9,162 nucleotides of DNA, taken from contig CAJZGD010000099.1 of assembly GCA_915275065.1 (NCBI GenBank), positions 1 to 9,162 of the forward strand. The letters run 5' to 3'. Made by a program: the position numbers and the translations under genes. Numbering within the stretch: position 1 is the stretch's first letter; each line of letters opens with the position of its first letter. Below are positions 6,880-9,162 of the stretch, one piece after another. The notes beneath the pieces were generated by a model that saw only the letters and a program-made list of their open reading frames with translations, was not told the DNA's origin and did not search any database. This DNA comes from an uncultured Corynebacterium sp. GTDB lineage: Bacteria; Actinomycetota; Actinomycetes; Mycobacteriales; Mycobacteriaceae.

Positions 6880-6909
6880 GGAAAGAAGAGATTTTCCCGC
6901 CTGGCGGTT
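6880..6909 (+). promoter_or_regulatory. Possible SigH-type (heat/oxidative stress) promoter for dnaK
   Basis: GGAA at 6880-6883 and GTT at 6907-6909 are 23 bases apart, within the range I recall for corynebacterial SigH promoters (GGAA ... GTT). Flanking bases are only a fair match. If used, it would give a leader of about 170 bases and would lie upstream of both HAIR-like repeats. These cores are short and could be chance. Confidence 0.28.
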
Positions 6910-6954
6910 TTGCTACCCATGGGCGTCGATAAGCTTAGCGGCAAAAATGGTAAA

Positions 6955-6975
6955 GCTGAGTGAATGTTACTCAAC
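6955..6975. promoter_or_regulatory. HAIR-like HspR binding site 1
   Basis: GCTGAGT, seven bases, then ACTCAAC. Compared with the HAIR consensus CTTGAGT-N7-ACTCAAG, the core TGAGT-N7-ACTCA is perfect and the spacing is exact, with three mismatches at the outer positions. It ends 4 bases before the -35 of the dnaK promoter, where bound HspR would hinder RNA polymerase. HspR is the DnaK-dependent repressor of the dnaK operon in Actinobacteria; its gene is not in the window. Confidence 0.7.
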
Positions 6976-6979
6976 TTTA

Positions 6980-7008
6980 TTGACAGCATGTGTGCGCTCT
7001 GGTAGGCT
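6980..7008 (+). promoter_or_regulatory. SigA-type promoter of dnaK with extended -10
   Basis: A perfect -35 TTGACA (6980-6985) is followed by a 17-base spacer and a -10 TAGGCT (7003-7008) preceded by TGG, an extended -10. The start of transcription would be about 7014-7016, giving a leader near 75 bases. It is flanked by the two HAIR-like repeats. Confidence 0.7.
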
Positions 7009-7019
7009 AACTTCAACAA

Positions 7020-7040
7020 GTTGAGCGTGACAGGATCAAC
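7020..7040. promoter_or_regulatory. HAIR-like HspR binding site 2, just downstream of the dnaK start of transcription
   Basis: GTTGAGC, seven bases, then GATCAAC; this keeps the TTGAG-N9-CTCAA geometry of HAIR with one inner mismatch. The outer arms AAGTTGA (7018-7024) and TCAACTT (7036-7042) make a perfect 7-base inverted repeat around 11 bases. Its centre is 65 bases from that of site 1, so the pair brackets the promoter. It is less certain than site 1 because the inner bases deviate. Confidence 0.5.
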
Positions 7041-7072
7041 TTACAGGTTAGAACTAAAATTACTATCTCATC

Positions 7073-7078
7073 AGGAGG
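7073..7078 (+). promoter_or_regulatory. Strong ribosome binding site of dnaK
   Basis: AGGAGG, 10 bases before the ATG, is the best Shine-Dalgarno in the window and fits a highly expressed chaperone. It confirms the start at 7089. Confidence 0.85.
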
Positions 7079-7088
7079 AATTTTTCAT

Positions 7089-8932
<1,844 letters not shown>

Positions 8933-8936
<4 letters not shown>

Positions 8937-9162
8937 CCGATGACAAGCCCGAGGTAGCGCGCAACGAGGATAACACCGACGTTGCCGACAACCCCAAGCT
9001 GATCGATCTGAGCTCCGACGCCAAGAAGGGTGCCGCCCAGGATGCGTCCGATGATGCATCCGAGGACGCAGAAGCCGCCGGCCCCGCCGACGATGGTGGC
9101 ACCACTGATGGTGACGCTGCCGCCCAGGACGCAGGCATTGACGAGGCCGACCTGGCCGACGT
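8933..9162 (+). CDS. grpE: Nucleotide exchange factor GrpE, 3'-truncated by the window end
   Basis: Read from the GTG at 8933, the frame stays open to the window end (76 whole codons) and begins MTDDKPEVARNEDNTDVADN. The visible part is a disordered, strongly acidic and alanine-rich N-terminal extension (Asp, Glu, Ala, Gly), as actinobacterial GrpE proteins carry before the long coiled-coil. The conserved core lies beyond the window, so the call rests on position straight after dnaK, the 4-base overlap and the acidic start. GrpE releases ADP from DnaK. An in-frame search past position 9162 for the coiled-coil and beta domain would settle it. An ATG at 8940 is not in this frame. Confidence 0.85.

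Noticed and set aside
6930..6937. TAAGCTTA palindrome between the divergent genes.
   Set aside because: An 8-base palindrome is expected by chance at this scale and does not align with any promoter element.
6846..7088. CIRCE element (HrcA site) searched for upstream of dnaK.
   Set aside because: No TTAGCACTC-N9-GAGTGCTAA or close match is present; the repeats seen fit HAIR instead.

Overview
The window looks like chromosomal DNA of a Corynebacterium or a close relative in the Mycobacteriales. The grounds are the corynebacterial order cysN-cysY-cysZ at the end of a sulfate-assimilation operon, a dnaK-grpE pair preceded by HspR-type (HAIR) inverted repeats, a DnaK of actinobacterial length, moderately GC-rich DNA with GTG starts, and an 18-bp palindrome that fits the operator I remember for the C. 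glutamicum MarR-type regulator RosR. No mobile element, CRISPR array, tRNA or rRNA is visible. No intergenic gap exceeds about 245 bases.

Layout. (1) Positions 1-2414, plus strand: the 3' end of the assimilatory sulfate reduction operon. It holds the C-terminal two thirds of cysN (ATP sulfurylase GTPase subunit), cysY (CbiX/SirB-type chelatase) and cysZ (TSUP-type sulfate permease), with overlapping reading frames. Sulfate enters through CysZ, CysD/CysN adenylate it, and upstream reductases, one of which needs siroheme, finish the reduction; CysY probably supplies the metal-insertion step for siroheme. (2) 2415-2531: a short intergenic region with a GC-rich hairpin and a near-palindrome. (3) 2532-4133, plus: a Pit-family phosphate permease. 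(4) 4134-4172: a convergent gap with an 8-bp hairpin. (5) 4173-5240, minus: a luciferase-like flavin-dependent monooxygenase, starting at a GTG behind a clear Shine-Dalgarno and preceded by the RosR-like operator. (6) 5365-5397: a strong 14-bp hairpin without a U-tract, which separates it from (7) 5412-6845, minus: an AI-2E/PerM-family membrane protein. (8) 6846-7088: a divergent regulatory region. It contains a well-formed SigA-type promoter with extended -10, flanked by two HAIR-like repeats, plus a possible SigH promoter further upstream. (9) 7089-8936, plus: dnaK. (10) 8933-end, plus: the start of grpE, overlapping dnaK by 4 bases.

All genes belong to known families and I see no undescribed multi-gene system. 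The points most worth a second look are regulatory (the RosR-like operator, the paired HAIR-like repeats, the pit leader) and compositional (a switch from C-rich to G-rich coding strand inside cysZ, and an unusually histidine-rich CysY).
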